A stretch of 50,758 bases of DNA from an uncultured Pyrinomonadaceae bacterium (GCA_902805935.1 CADCUR010000275.1:1-50758); one strand, 5' to 3'; counted from the stretch's first letter, positions 1-8,412 are shown. The notes: generated from the sequence alone by a model not told the origin. A program made the numbers and translations.

Positions 1-94
1 GGCGTTGTTAGTCAGGACGAAGTGATTGATACTTGAAAATGAATAATTAACAATTTCCGTTTGGAGTAAACTGCGTGAAATTATTTTAGAAGTT

Positions 95-625
95 ATGAAT
101 GAGATTAATCTGAAAATCCGGCGCGGAACAGTCGGCGACGCCGAAACGCTCGCGCCTTTAGCAGTCAAAATTTTCAAAGATGCTTTTGCCGCTAATCCTT
201 TGAACAAGCCGGAAGATATGCGCGTTTATATTAAGGAAGCTTTCAGTTTAGAGCAGACGAAGCGCGAACTGAGCAATGCTGAGACGGTATTTTATGTTGC
301 CGAAATTGGCGTGGAGATGATCGGCTACGCGAAATTGCAGGAACGCTCGACCGAAGATTGCATAGCAGACGCCAGTCCAATAGAGCTTAGCCGACTCTAC
401 GTTCGGAAAGATTTTCACGGTCGCGGCATCGCCGAAAAATTGATGAACGAATGTTTCGACTACGCCCGGCGCAAAAACTACCGGACGATGTGGCTCGGCG
501 TTTGGGAATATAATTTCCGGGCGCAGAAATTTTACGAAAAATTCGGTTTCGCGCGAGTCGGCAGCCACGTTTTCCAACTCGGCAGCGACGCGCAGACTGA
601 TTGGGTGATGGAAAGGAAATTATAG
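95..625 (+). CDS. GNAT family N-acetyltransferase
   Basis: A 176-residue protein that is essentially one GNAT fold. The acetyl-CoA binding segment is visible in the second half: the beta-strand LSRLYVRKDFHGRGIAEKLM (about residues 98-117) contains the R/Q-x-x-G-x-G/A pyrophosphate loop as HGRGIA, and the C-terminal NFRAQKFYEKFGF stretch is the usual motif-B helix. It should transfer an acetyl group from acetyl-CoA to an unknown amine, such as a small molecule, peptide or antibiotic. No signal peptide, so cytosolic. It stands alone and is followed by a shared terminator facing the convergent protease gene. The 94 bases before it show no complete gene. Family confident, substrate unknown. Confidence 0.9.
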   Translation: MNEINLKIRRGTVGDAETLAPLAVKIFKDAFAANPLNKPEDMRVYIKEAFSLEQTKRELSNAETVFYVAEIGVEMIGYAKLQERSTEDCIADASPIELSRLYVRKDFHGRGIAEKLMNECFDYARRKNYRTMWLGVWEYNFRAQKFYEKFGFARVGSHVFQLGSDAQTDWVMERKL

Positions 626-687
626 ACTGAGAATTTGTTTGAAAATTTAAACTTTTGTTAGCCGAATTGCGAACGCTGTATTTCGCA

Positions 688-722
688 AAAAAAGCGCAGG
701 TCGGAAAAACCTGCGCTTTTTT
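688..722. terminator. Bidirectional intrinsic terminator
   Basis: A perfect 14-bp stem (688-701 with 709-722) around a 7-nt loop. It has a GC core and an A-run before and T-run after it, so it can end transcription both from the GNAT gene on the plus strand and from the metalloprotease gene on the minus strand. Confidence 0.9.
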
Positions 723-743
723 CGATTGAGTCTAATTTATGCG

Positions 744-3587
744 TTAATAAACGAAAGCATTCGGAACGGGTATGTCGGAAGTTGTCCCGAAAGCCACGCC
801 GGTAAAGCCCGCCTGACTTTGCTGGATATACCAAGTGCCGTTGCGGAACACGGCAACGTCGGCTTTGCCGTCGCCGTCGTAATCCGCCGCCGCCGGTAGA
901 TCGCCCGTCTGTCCGAAAGCGACAGCGACGTAACCGAGCTGGCTGCGCTGGATATACCAAGCGCCGTCACGGAACACAGCAACATCAGATTTGCCGTCGC
1001 CATCGTAATCCGCCGGAACTGCTTTGTCCGTTCCGAATCCGAATTGAATGCCGGTGAATCCAAGCTGGCTGCGCTGGATATACCAAGTGCCGTCGCGGAA
1101 CACGGCGACATCCGTCTTATTATCTCCGTCGTAGTCTGCCGGAACAGGTTTATCGCCCGTTTGTCCGAATTGAATTCCGGTGTATCCGAGTTGCGATTGC
1201 AACAGATACCACGTGCCGGTTGACGGACGGAACACGGCGACATCAGCTTTGCCGTCGCCGTCGTAGTCTGCCGGAGCGGGAATGTCGTCCGCCGCTCCGA
1301 ACTGGATGCCGGTGAAACCAAGTTGACTTCTTTGCAAATACCAAACGCCGGATCGGAAGACGGCTAAATCTGTTTTGCCATCGCCGTCGTAATCTGCTGG
1401 AACGATTTTATCGTTATTGGTTCCAAACTGGGCGCCAGTGAAGCCGTTCTGTGTCTGCAGCAGATACCAGATGCCACCCGCCTGACGAAACACCGAAACG
1501 TCGGCTTTGCCGTCGCCATCGAAATCGAACAATTTACGACTCGCCGTCGTTGACGCCGCGATGGTGAAATCCGCGCCCGAAATATCGAAAAAGATATTGC
1601 CGACCGCTTCGATTTTAATGCGGGCTTGACTGGTATTAACATTCGGCACGGTGATAGTTTCCGTGCCGTCATTGGCGGTCGAAGCCGCCAAAATCGTCGG
1701 GAAAGTTTGTCCGCCGTCGGTCGAAAGGGAAATTTTGACGTTCTGAGCGTTGACTGTCGCGTTGTCGGTTCCGGCGACGTTCCAACTGACGGTTTGCGCG
1801 GAATTGCCCGCCCACGAAACTGCCGTATCCGGCGTGGTTATGGCAAAAGGTCCGCTCGTCGCGTCAATGTTGACGGTTGCGGCACGGCTTCTGACGCCGC
1901 CGCCGTTAAAGCGGTTGTCGCGGACGATAACTTGAAAAATCATCGTGCGCGAAATGCTCGGCAAAATCTCGCCGGTGAGCCGCGAGCCGGTTAGAGTCGG
2001 CGGCACGTTAGCGTTATTCAAAATATATTGAAGGCGCGGAAACGTGCGCGTCGAATCGGTCGTTGGCAGGTACGGGCGGAAAATCGGTCGCTCCTGCCCG
2101 TCGCTGTCCGAGTTGTTAGCCGCGCTCAAGGCGGGCGCGCCCAAATCATACTCCTGCCAATCGTAGGTTAGCGCATCGCCGTTCGGGTCGCTCGCCGTCG
2201 CGGTCATAAAAAACGGCGTTTGTTTCGGAATCGTCAACCCCGTCTGCTCGATGGTCACGTCGGGCGGCGTATTGCCCGTCGAGGTCGCAACGGCGCAGAC
2301 GTTGCCCGTGCCGCTGCTGAACGAAACGATTTCTTCGATTGATTTAACGTGGAAAGTGTCAATGCTGTTACCGGCGAGATTTTGACCCGAGCAAATACCG
2401 GCGTAACCCATAATTGTGATGCCGCTGCCCGTTTCATACGCTGCGCCCGCCGAACGCTGCGCTCCGCAGCTCCCGTTGCCGACGTTGAAAGTGTGGCTGC
2501 CACCGAATTGATGCCCGATTTCGTGGGCGACATAATCAATGGCAAACGGGTCGCCGACCGGAAAGGGAAGTCCGGTGACGCCGCGCGCTTTGCCCGAACC
2601 GCACGGAACGCGGAGGCTGGCGACGCCGCCGCCGCCGGTCGAGAAAACATGACCGATGTCGTAATTTGCCGTGCCGATTACCGAGTCGAGATTCGATTGG
2701 TTTTGAGAGAGCATCGCCGCACCGTTTTCGTTCGTGTATGGATCGGTCGCCGGATCGGTATAGATAATCACGTCTTGATTGCCGACGAGACGCATCGTGA
2801 TCGAGACTTCGCGCTCGTAAACGCCGTTGACGCGGTTCATAATCAAAGCCATCTGCTCAAGCGCTCTGGCTTTGGCTTGCGCGTCGGTGTCGCCGCTTTG
2901 ACGAAACACGTTCGTATATTCGCCGGTCGCAGCCACCGCCAAGCGATAAGTCCGCAGATTCGCGCCGGAGACGACGTTCGGCGCGTCGCCGAACAAATCG
3001 GGAATCGAAGTAAATTCCCCGACGCCGCCGTCGTTTCTGACATCACAGGCGAATTCGCCGTTGCGTTCCGCGTCGCTCTTAAAATAGCTAATGTAATTGC
3101 TCGCGTCGCCAATCGCGTAAGGGTCAACTAAAATAGTTCCTTTTGTCGAAAGAACAATCGCGTGAAAACCCGTCGGCATAAAATCGAAACGCGCGGTTGC
3201 CGCCGGGTCGTCAATGCCTCGGGCGCGGTAAGTTTTAATTTCCGGGTATTTCGCCGCCGCGCCCGATTCAAAAATCGGAGATTCTTCGATGTAAAAGCGG
3301 GCAAACGCGCCGTCGGGCATTGGAATTGTCACGACCGGCAAATTGTTTCGCGCGGCTTCGGTAAACTCCATCGGAGCCTTCCGCAATACGCTGCCGAGCG
3401 CGGTTTTGTCCAGCGTAAAAGTGCGGTACGCGTCCGGAATAATCGGACGCGGCAATTGTCTGCGCTGCAAACTCGCGTCGTCAATTTCGCGCCATAACTT
3501 GTCGGCGGAAGCCGTTCGGTCTTGCCCGGCAGCGTAAACCGCGCCGGCGGTAAAAATCAAAAGTAACAAAAATACCGTCCGTTTCAT
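744..3587 (-). CDS. Secreted reprolysin-like zinc metalloprotease with FG-GAP repeats
   Basis: 947 residues. A Sec signal peptide covers about residues 1-20 (ending VYAAG). A propeptide-like region follows, then a metzincin catalytic domain: the zinc site is HEIGHQFGGSH (H355, E356, H359, H365) and the Met-turn is TIMGYAG (M393). This places it with the reprolysin-like M12B/M72 metallopeptidases. Residues about 430-680 look like beta-sandwich (PKD-like) modules with DPNGD calcium-type turns. The tail (about 685-947) is six FG-GAP/VCBS-type repeats with DxDGDGKxDxxVFR calcium loops, usually surface or adhesion propellers. Probably an extracellular, calcium-stabilised protease. The gene is monocistronic: AT-rich DNA lies upstream and a strong terminator downstream. 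Confidence 0.92.
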   Translation of the reverse strand: MKRTVFLLLLIFTAGAVYAAGQDRTASADKLWREIDDASLQRRQLPRPIIPDAYRTFTLDKTALGSVLRKAPMEFTEAARNNLPVVTIPMPDGAFARFYIEESPIFESGAAAKYPEIKTYRARGIDDPAATARFDFMPTGFHAIVLSTKGTILVDPYAIGDASNYISYFKSDAERNGEFACDVRNDGGVGEFTSIPDLFGDAPNVVSGANLRTYRLAVAATGEYTNVFRQSGDTDAQAKARALEQMALIMNRVNGVYEREVSITMRLVGNQDVIIYTDPATDPYTNENGAAMLSQNQSNLDSVIGTANYDIGHVFSTGGGGVASLRVPCGSGKARGVTGLPFPVGDPFAIDYVAHEIGHQFGGSHTFNVGNGSCGAQRSAGAAYETGSGITIMGYAGICSGQNLAGNSIDTFHVKSIEEIVSFSSGTGNVCAVATSTGNTPPDVTIEQTGLTIPKQTPFFMTATASDPNGDALTYDWQEYDLGAPALSAANNSDSDGQERPIFRPYLPTTDSTRTFPRLQYILNNANVPPTLTGSRLTGEILPSISRTMIFQVIVRDNRFNGGGVRSRAATVNIDATSGPFAITTPDTAVSWAGNSAQTVSWNVAGTDNATVNAQNVKISLSTDGGQTFPTILAASTANDGTETITVPNVNTSQARIKIEAVGNIFFDISGADFTIAASTTASRKLFDFDGDGKADVSVFRQAGGIWYLLQTQNGFTGAQFGTNNDKIVPADYDGDGKTDLAVFRSGVWYLQRSQLGFTGIQFGAADDIPAPADYDGDGKADVAVFRPSTGTWYLLQSQLGYTGIQFGQTGDKPVPADYDGDNKTDVAVFRDGTWYIQRSQLGFTGIQFGFGTDKAVPADYDGDGKSDVAVFRDGAWYIQRSQLGYVAVAFGQTGDLPAAADYDGDGKADVAVFRNGTWYIQQSQAGFTGVAFGTTSDIPVPNAFVY
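753..1533 (-). repeat. Six in-frame FG-GAP coding repeats
   Basis: Six tandem repeats of about 42-45 codons (roughly 126-135 bp) encode the tail of the metalloprotease. Each starts with a DGDGKxD calcium loop, runs through VAVFR and WYLxQSQLG, and ends with xxPADY. Copies 2-5 are the most alike, pointing to internal duplication or recombination. One copy has DGDNKTD instead of DGDGKxD. Confidence 0.9.
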
Positions 3588-4014
3588 ACAAATCTCCTGT
3601 CAATTAAATTTAAATTTTTAGGTAAATAGCCGCTTCGCAAAAAATATAAAATCTCGCCAAAGCAAATTAAAAAGCCGAATACTGATTTTTAGGGGTTGGA
3701 AAATTCTTTAACTGATGAGAATCGAGTGATAATTAGTTGCTTATTATTTTCCGAAAATGTCTTAAAAATCTCGGATACTTTTTTCAACAGATACAATAAC
3801 GCCTGTTTTCCGCCATAATCTGTTTTAAGTTTTGGAAAATGGATAAAATATACTAACTGAAATCGCCGCCGAAAAGCAACTAATTTTTTTTGCGGGAATG
3901 CAAAAATCGTATGTCAAATGTCCGGCATTTTGCAGCCCGAGCAGAGACGATACGATTTTTCGAGCGTTGAAATGATTTCCGTTGAGAGATTGGCGGTAAA
4001 TACAACCGATTGAG
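3588..4014. other. AT-rich intergenic region with a long hairpin
   Basis: 427 bp without a convincing gene. It holds the upstream region of the metalloprotease gene and the 3' flank of the next minus-strand gene. The one clear structure is a perfect 11-bp inverted repeat (3902-3912 with 3950-3960) enclosing 37 nt, which itself contains a small AAATG/CATTT hairpin. I found no consensus sigma-54 or sigma-70 promoter. Confidence 0.5.
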
Positions 4015-4575
4015 TTAAAGCTCGCTGGTCGGCGTTTTCTTCGGACGGTAAAAAGCGTCGCCGCGCTGCTGCATTTCCGCTTTGCTGCCTAAAGTTTGAA
4101 TGGCGGAAGTCAACATTTGCTGGGTGTCGAATTTGAAATTAACCGTTCCTTTGGCGTTCACTTCCGGGTCGTCGAAATTGACAATCATATAACGAATTTT
4201 GTCTTTCATAAAAATTCCGGCGATGCCCGCGCCCGGCAGCGGGATCTGTTGCATAACTTTTCCGCCGGTTGACTGAACCGATTTCGATTGCGGGTAGATA
4301 ATCTGAATCGCGTCGTAAGGAATACCGAACATTTCTTTATTATCTTTCCCGAAAAAAACCAGCCGTTGATTACTGCCGTCAAACTTTATCGTGCCGGTTT
4401 CCTTCTCGCTAAAACCGAACATTCCGCCTTCGTATTTCGCCTTAAACGAAACCGGAGCGAGCGTTGCCGTCTGCTGAGTTTTCTCCGGTTTCTTTTCGAC
4501 GATGCGCGGCTGCGCCGCAGCGAATGAGGCGCAACCGAATAAAACCATAACCGACAAAAACAATATATTTTTCAT
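4015..4575 (-). CDS. Small secreted protein of unknown function
   Basis: 186 residues with a Sec signal peptide (about 1-21, ending ASFAAA). I do not recognise the family. The mature part has alternating hydrophobic strands and reads as a small beta-rich fold, perhaps PH/GRAM-like: IKFDGSNQRLVFFGKDNKEM then IPYDAIQIIYP. A glycine-rich PLPGAGIAG segment sits near the middle and a basic tail at the end. It lies 65 bp downstream of the HAS-barrel-like gene on the same strand, separated by heptad-type repeats. It may be the last gene of that run or a separate unit. No function assigned. Confidence 0.75.
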   Translation of the reverse strand: MKNILFLSVMVLFGCASFAAAQPRIVEKKPEKTQQTATLAPVSFKAKYEGGMFGFSEKETGTIKFDGSNQRLVFFGKDNKEMFGIPYDAIQIIYPQSKSVQSTGGKVMQQIPLPGAGIAGIFMKDKIRYMIVNFDDPEVNAKGTVNFKFDTQQMLTSAIQTLGSKAEMQQRGDAFYRPKKTPTSEL

Positions 4576-4615
4576 AAAACCTCTTGAGACAATTTAATTT
4601 TTCGATTTAAAGTTC

Positions 4616-4645
4616 AAAATTGAAATCCAAAATCTCAAATCTAAA
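4616..4645. repeat. Degenerate 7-bp tandem repeat
   Basis: About four copies of an AAATCTA-like heptamer in the short gap between two minus-strand genes, running into the 3' end of the HAS-barrel-like gene. It belongs to the same class of degenerate heptamers seen near 13.1, 24.4, 25.9, 30.2, 32.6, 45.5, 46.4 and 47.3 kb. Confidence 0.6.
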
Positions 4646-5234
4646 GACGCATTCCGCCCAAGGTGCGTTGCCACGCCAAAGTTTGCTTTAGAACGCCTAA
4701 CCTTTGTTTATCCGAATTCGAACAATCCAATGACAGTTCTTCGATAATTGATTCGAGCAGCGGAGCGGCGAACAGTCCGGCGTGCGCGACGATTTGCGAG
4801 TAATAATGAATCTGCAAGCAATCGTTCGCGTCGGTGTGAAATTTCTTCGTCTCTTCGGCTTCGATTTTATAAACTTCCTGTCCGGCGGGAACAACGCGGC
4901 GCGGAACGCCGTGCGTGATTTTTTTTTGTTCGTCAATGGCGCCGAGCAACAGAATGCCAATCAAAAAACCTTGTTCGTTAAGGTAATCGGGACTAAAAGA
5001 GCCGAGTTCGGGTTTCGGGCTAAGGCGAGGTCCGAAGTTTGAATATTCGGGGTTGACCAGCATCGAATCGTAAATCACGCCGACGATTTCCGTTTCGTCT
5101 TCGAGCGGCAATTTGACGAACTGCGCAAAGCCGAAATCTTCCGACAACGGCGGACTGGCAGCGTCGAGCGCGTCAATCACGCGGGCAACGTAATCAATGT
5201 GCGAATTTGAACTGACGACGCGGGCGATTTTCAT
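4641..5234 (-). CDS. HAS-barrel-like protein, NurA partner candidate
   Basis: 197 residues from the chosen ATG (an in-frame GTG lies 24 bp further upstream). The N-terminus, MKIARVVSSNSHIDYVARV, followed by FAQFVKL, ETEIVGVIYDSMLVNPEY and FGPRLSP, resembles the HAS-barrel domain at the N-terminus of HerA-type DNA-repair helicases. There is no Walker A or B motif, so it is not the ATPase itself. The rest is mostly helical. It follows the NurA nuclease and a zinc-ribbon gene on the same strand, and NurA is the classical HerA partner. A stand-alone HAS barrel recruiting or regulating NurA is plausible. The domain call is by eye and should be tested. Confidence 0.6.
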   Translation of the reverse strand: MKIARVVSSNSHIDYVARVIDALDAASPPLSEDFGFAQFVKLPLEDETEIVGVIYDSMLVNPEYSNFGPRLSPKPELGSFSPDYLNEQGFLIGILLLGAIDEQKKITHGVPRRVVPAGQEVYKIEAEETKKFHTDANDCLQIHYYSQIVAHAGLFAAPLLESIIEELSLDCSNSDKQRLGVLKQTLAWQRTLGGMRL

Positions 5235-5300
5235 AACATCTTTTACCACGAATAACACGAATAAAAATTATGGAAATAGTTCGTGTTGTATAATTCGCAG

Positions 5301-5819
5301 CTAATTTCTTCCTAACTCGGGAATAATATAAAGAAGCCACCACAAAAAAATTTGAACGGCAAAAACTACGACGCTCAAAACGATGCTGTAGAGGGACGTT
5401 TTGCCGCCGCCCAAATAAGGTTTGCGATACGAGACGAAAATGCCGACGCCGCCCATTACAAACGCGCCCGGACAAAACAAAATTCCCAGATAAGGCACGA
5501 GCGAATAGACGAGAAAGGCGGCAGCGGTCGCAGAAGCCGAATTTTTATTTTCCGCGAATAAGTTTTCCTCGCCCCGTTCGTCCGATTTTTCAAATTGAAA
5601 ATTTTTCCCCTGCAGCCGATAAGAGGCGCGAAGCGTATCGAGCGGCTGATACTCTTCGAGCAGATGCTTTCCGCAAATGCGGCAGAATTTGGCGAATTCG
5701 CGCTCGACTTCCGCGCCGCAAGCCGAACAAATTTGCGGCGCGAAGACGCGGACAGTCCGGAACGCGGGGATTTTGTCTCCGTGTCTCGGCGTCTCGGCGT
5801 CTCGGCGTCTTTCTTTCAT
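5301..5819 (-). CDS. Zinc-ribbon membrane protein
   Basis: 172 residues. A zinc ribbon is visible at about residues 31-50: CSACG, then 11 residues later CRICG, i.e. two CxxC knuckles. After a charged linker come two to three hydrophobic segments (about 96-130 and 143-165), so it is probably an inner-membrane protein with a cytosolic zinc finger. The start codon overlaps the NurA stop (ATGA), indicating translational coupling. The first 12 codons are made of an 8-bp tandem repeat (5783-5810), giving an unusual basic N-terminus (RRRDAETPRHGD). Function unknown. Confidence 0.75.
   Translation of the reverse strand: MKERRRDAETPRHGDKIPAFRTVRVFAPQICSACGAEVEREFAKFCRICGKHLLEEYQPLDTLRASYRLQGKNFQFEKSDERGEENLFAENKNSASATAAAFLVYSLVPYLGILFCPGAFVMGGVGIFVSYRKPYLGGGKTSLYSIVLSVVVFAVQIFLWWLLYIIPELGRN
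5783..5810. repeat. 8-bp tandem repeat in start of zinc-ribbon gene
   Basis: About 3.5 perfect copies of GTCTCGGC (plus-strand sense) within the first codons of the zinc-ribbon gene. Because the unit is not a multiple of three, gain or loss of one copy would shift the frame directly after the start codon. Confidence 0.85.
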
Positions 5820-7027
5820 CTTCTTCTGCCCTTGCTCGCCGCTTTGCGCGAGACATCAAAGTTCAGTTTTTCACGCCGCGCAAAATCTTGTAAAGCGCGT
5901 AGGAAAACTTCGCGGTCGCGCATCGTGATCACGGCGGTTTGGTCAGCCGTCTCGAGCGCGTATGGATAGCCGAGACCGATGACGCATTCGGCTCGCACAA
6001 CGTCTAAAACTTCGTTCAAAAATCCCTTTTCGTAAATCCAAGCGGGAACGTCGAGCCGCGCCGGAGCGCCTTCGCCAGTCGTTTGCAGATAGGTAAACCC
6101 GACGAGCGGTTCGCCGGTGCTTTCGTCAAGAAACAAATTTAAGCCTTTACGCTTTGAAAAACAAAAACAGGTTCGGTCGCCCCAATTCGTTAAAGTCTGC
6201 GAAAAATTCGCGGTCGAAGCGTGAAGAATGTTCGCATCGTAAAGCGTTTGTTTATTCGATGTCTGCGCGCCCGCAAGCGCGTCGAGCAGATTCATCAAAT
6301 CGCGCGCGTAGCTGCGGTCAACGTAACCGACAATCGGAACTTCCGTTTCGCGCGAAAGTTTCACCAGTTTGACCATTCGCCTGATAAATGTTTCCTGCAA
6401 ATCCGTCTGCGGCAACGAGAAGGAAACGAGCAAAGTTCCATCGAAAAACGCCAGCGGCATTCGCTCGCCGCGCTTCTGCCAGCCTCTTTTTTTTAATAAA
6501 AACTCGCTCGCCTTTTCGACTTCGGCGTGAAAACGCCGCTCGCCGACGCGCGTTTCGGGAATAACCGGCTCTTCCTGTTCCTGAAGTAAAACTTCGGGCG
6601 AGAGTATTTCAAAATACGCGCTTTTTTCGTAACGCCGCGCCTGGTCGTGTGGATTTTCAAACCAGCCGATTTGAATCGCGCCGACGGGCAGGGAAACGTC
6701 GCGCTCGGAAAAAAGCTGGCTGCCGTCAGCCGCAAACGTCGTGCGGTTTTGCAAAATCTCGTTCGCCCAGCCGCGCGCCGCTTCGTGATTCGCCCAGCTC
6801 TCCGCAAACGCGACGGAGAAGGTTTTTAATCGGTCAAGTTCGTTCGACGGAATCGCGCCCGCGTTTTTGCCCGCCAATTCTTTTTGAAGCTCGACGTATT
6901 CGATTCCATTGAGTCGTTGTAACTTATGCAGATAATCGGTCAAATCGCTCGCCTGCGCGTCTGAGAAACGTCGAAAATCGTCGCGCTGTTTGTCGAGTTC
7001 GGTTGTGAGCAATTCGCGGTAAAGCAT
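5816..7027 (-). CDS. nurA: NurA-family nuclease
   Basis: 403 residues, a NurA-domain protein. The expected acidic motifs are present: FAADGSQLF (D101 of the DxS motif), MPLAFFDGTLL (D196) and IVGYVDRSYARDL (D237). NurA is a 5'-3' exonuclease/endonuclease that works with HerA in DNA end resection in archaea; bacterial relatives are known but less studied. It starts 2 nt after the Dph6-like gene and its stop overlaps the zinc-ribbon start. No HerA ATPase gene is in the window, although a HAS-barrel-like protein follows. Its N-terminal 95 residues are helical and probably mediate oligomerisation. Confidence 0.85.
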   Translation of the reverse strand: MLYRELLTTELDKQRDDFRRFSDAQASDLTDYLHKLQRLNGIEYVELQKELAGKNAGAIPSNELDRLKTFSVAFAESWANHEAARGWANEILQNRTTFAADGSQLFSERDVSLPVGAIQIGWFENPHDQARRYEKSAYFEILSPEVLLQEQEEPVIPETRVGERRFHAEVEKASEFLLKKRGWQKRGERMPLAFFDGTLLVSFSLPQTDLQETFIRRMVKLVKLSRETEVPIVGYVDRSYARDLMNLLDALAGAQTSNKQTLYDANILHASTANFSQTLTNWGDRTCFCFSKRKGLNLFLDESTGEPLVGFTYLQTTGEGAPARLDVPAWIYEKGFLNEVLDVVRAECVIGLGYPYALETADQTAVITMRDREVFLRALQDFARREKLNFDVSRKAASKGRRR

Positions 7028-7029
7028 CG

Positions 7030-7698
7030 TTATAAAATTAGTTTAGCATAATAAAAACTCCCCGACTCGCCCGATGGATAAACCGGCGCGTGGCGGTAAA
7101 TTTCATCAATTTTATACGGCACGGGATTTTTAAAAAGCGCGCCGTCGAAAACGAACGTATGAAACTCGCCGTTTTCGCCGCAGGCGTCAACGCCTTCGGG
7201 CAAATCCTCGATGAATTGTTCGTCAAAAACGCGCCCGCAAAATTCTTTCGGCAGATATTTTTCGTTTGTGCAAACGACGACCGAACGAAAACCACTCGCC
7301 AGAAATTCGTTGACCAAATCGAGACGGTCTTCATTCCACAGCGGCAAAACCGCTTTGATGTCCGCCGCCGCGCAAACCTTTTCCTCCCAATCGCGGTGCG
7401 CCTGTAAATCAATGTCGCCGAAAATCGCCGCCTCGATGTTTTGCGATTTTAATTTTCGGAGTTCTTCGATAAAGACTTTTTCGTAATCCTGCCACGAAGC
7501 GGCTGGCGCGATTAATTTCAAACCTAAACTCTCGGCTTGCGCCCGCATCAATCGGAGCGACACGGCGTGCGAACGCGACCGTTCGCCAGTTTCGTCGAAC
7601 ATCGTCAAAAGATGCGAGATTTCATAGCCGTTTTTAATCGCGCGGTTAAGTGCGAGACACGAATCTTTGCCGCCGCTCCATGAACAAAATGCTTTCAT
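7030..7698 (-). CDS. Dph6-like ATP pyrophosphatase (PP-loop)
   Basis: 222 residues from the ATG at 7698; an in-frame TTG at 7704 would overlap the previous stop. The PP-loop motif SWSGGKDSCLAL is at the N-terminus, followed by the LLTMFDETGERSRSH and AIFGDID segments typical of COG2102 (diphthine-ammonia ligase-like) enzymes. In eukaryotes and archaea the family amidates diphthine on EF2. Bacteria lack diphthamide, so the bacterial substrate is unknown; adenylation of a carboxylate followed by amidation is the likely chemistry. It is packed tightly between a small gene and nurA, suggesting co-expression. Confidence 0.85.
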   Translation of the reverse strand: MKAFCSWSGGKDSCLALNRAIKNGYEISHLLTMFDETGERSRSHAVSLRLMRAQAESLGLKLIAPAASWQDYEKVFIEELRKLKSQNIEAAIFGDIDLQAHRDWEEKVCAAADIKAVLPLWNEDRLDLVNEFLASGFRSVVVCTNEKYLPKEFCGRVFDEQFIEDLPEGVDACGENGEFHTFVFDGALFKNPVPYKIDEIYRHAPVYPSGESGSFYYAKLIL

Positions 7699-7700
7699 AT

Positions 7701-7940
7701 TCAATCGGCGGAAAACATTAAATAAGAATTTTCTTTTAATGCTTCATCACAAGCGTGAATTAGTTTTCGCAAAGGTAAATCAGCCGCCGAATCAGGCTTT
7801 GCAGCTTTCAGCTGCAAACACTCCTCGCGCAGTTTTCCGACTTCATCGGGAGTGAAAATATAATCGTCAAAAATATAGTTAATTCTGCCAAGCATCGGGT
7901 ATTCTGGAAATGCTTGTTCAAACCAATTTCCGGTTTTCAT
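7701..7940 (-). CDS. Small conserved-looking protein, possibly the 3' part of a split gene
   Basis: 79 residues from the chosen ATG; another ATG 33 bp upstream is possible. The sequence is acidic and well-formed (NWFEQAFPEYPMLGR, PDEVGKLREECLQLKAAKP, LRKLIHACDEAL), with no signal peptide or membrane segment. The family is not recognised. It overlaps the end of the preceding membrane-protein gene in another frame and stops 2 nt before the Dph6-like start. The overlap, the weak ribosome site and the missing N-terminal domain leave open that this and the preceding gene were one reading frame split by a +1 shift. Confidence 0.6.
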   Translation of the reverse strand: MKTGNWFEQAFPEYPMLGRINYIFDDYIFTPDEVGKLREECLQLKAAKPDSAADLPLRKLIHACDEALKENSYLMFSAD

Positions 7941-8394
7941 TTCGACTTTTGAGAATATTTTCCTCGCTCTCATACGGTTTTCTCGTTGATAAATGAAAAA
8001 TGCTTAACGAAATGGCTTCTAAGTCATCATCGTTAATACATATTTTGAGTCCGTAATCCGTGTCTGGATTGTAAACGTCTGGATTTTTAGCTAAGGACAA
8101 ATCAAGCACGCCGTTGCCGCAACCGCCGAAAATATCATTTGGGTATTCAAACTTTTGTTCTGAGCTTGTTTCACGAATTGATTCTGTTCGCGGTTTGACT
8201 GCGGCAGTGACAATAACGAGACCAATATTCAAAATTAAAAGTAAAACGATTAGTCCCGGCATTGCCACGACTAAGCCTAACCCTGGAAATAGAACATTGT
8301 CTATGCCACGCCACCAGCCAATTAAGGTAAGACACGCTAAAAACGACAAAACGATAGCGATTAAAATCAAAAATGATGCAATGATATTCATCAA
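7918..8394 (-). CDS. Small membrane protein of unknown function
   Basis: 158 residues. Two hydrophobic segments (about 5-27 and 36-65) are followed by a soluble, acidic C-terminal part (PDTDYGLKICINDDDLEAI). No family recognised. It starts 18 nt after the VWA-protein stop and overlaps the next small gene by 23 bp or more in a different frame. Spacing puts it in the same operon as the VWA protein upstream and the Dph6/NurA genes downstream. Confidence 0.65.
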   Translation of the reverse strand: MMNIIASFLILIAIVLSFLACLTLIGWWRGIDNVLFPGLGLVVAMPGLIVLLLILNIGLVIVTAAVKPRTESIRETSSEQKFEYPNDIFGGCGNGVLDLSLAKNPDVYNPDTDYGLKICINDDDLEAISLSIFHLSTRKPYESEENILKSRNENRKLV

Positions 8395-8412
8395 TTTATT
8401 GAAACTTAAATT

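Noticed and set aside
2349-3131. 260-codon plus-strand reading frame opposite the metalloprotease
   Set aside because: Arg/Ala-rich shadow of a well-supported minus-strand gene with HEIGHQ zinc site.
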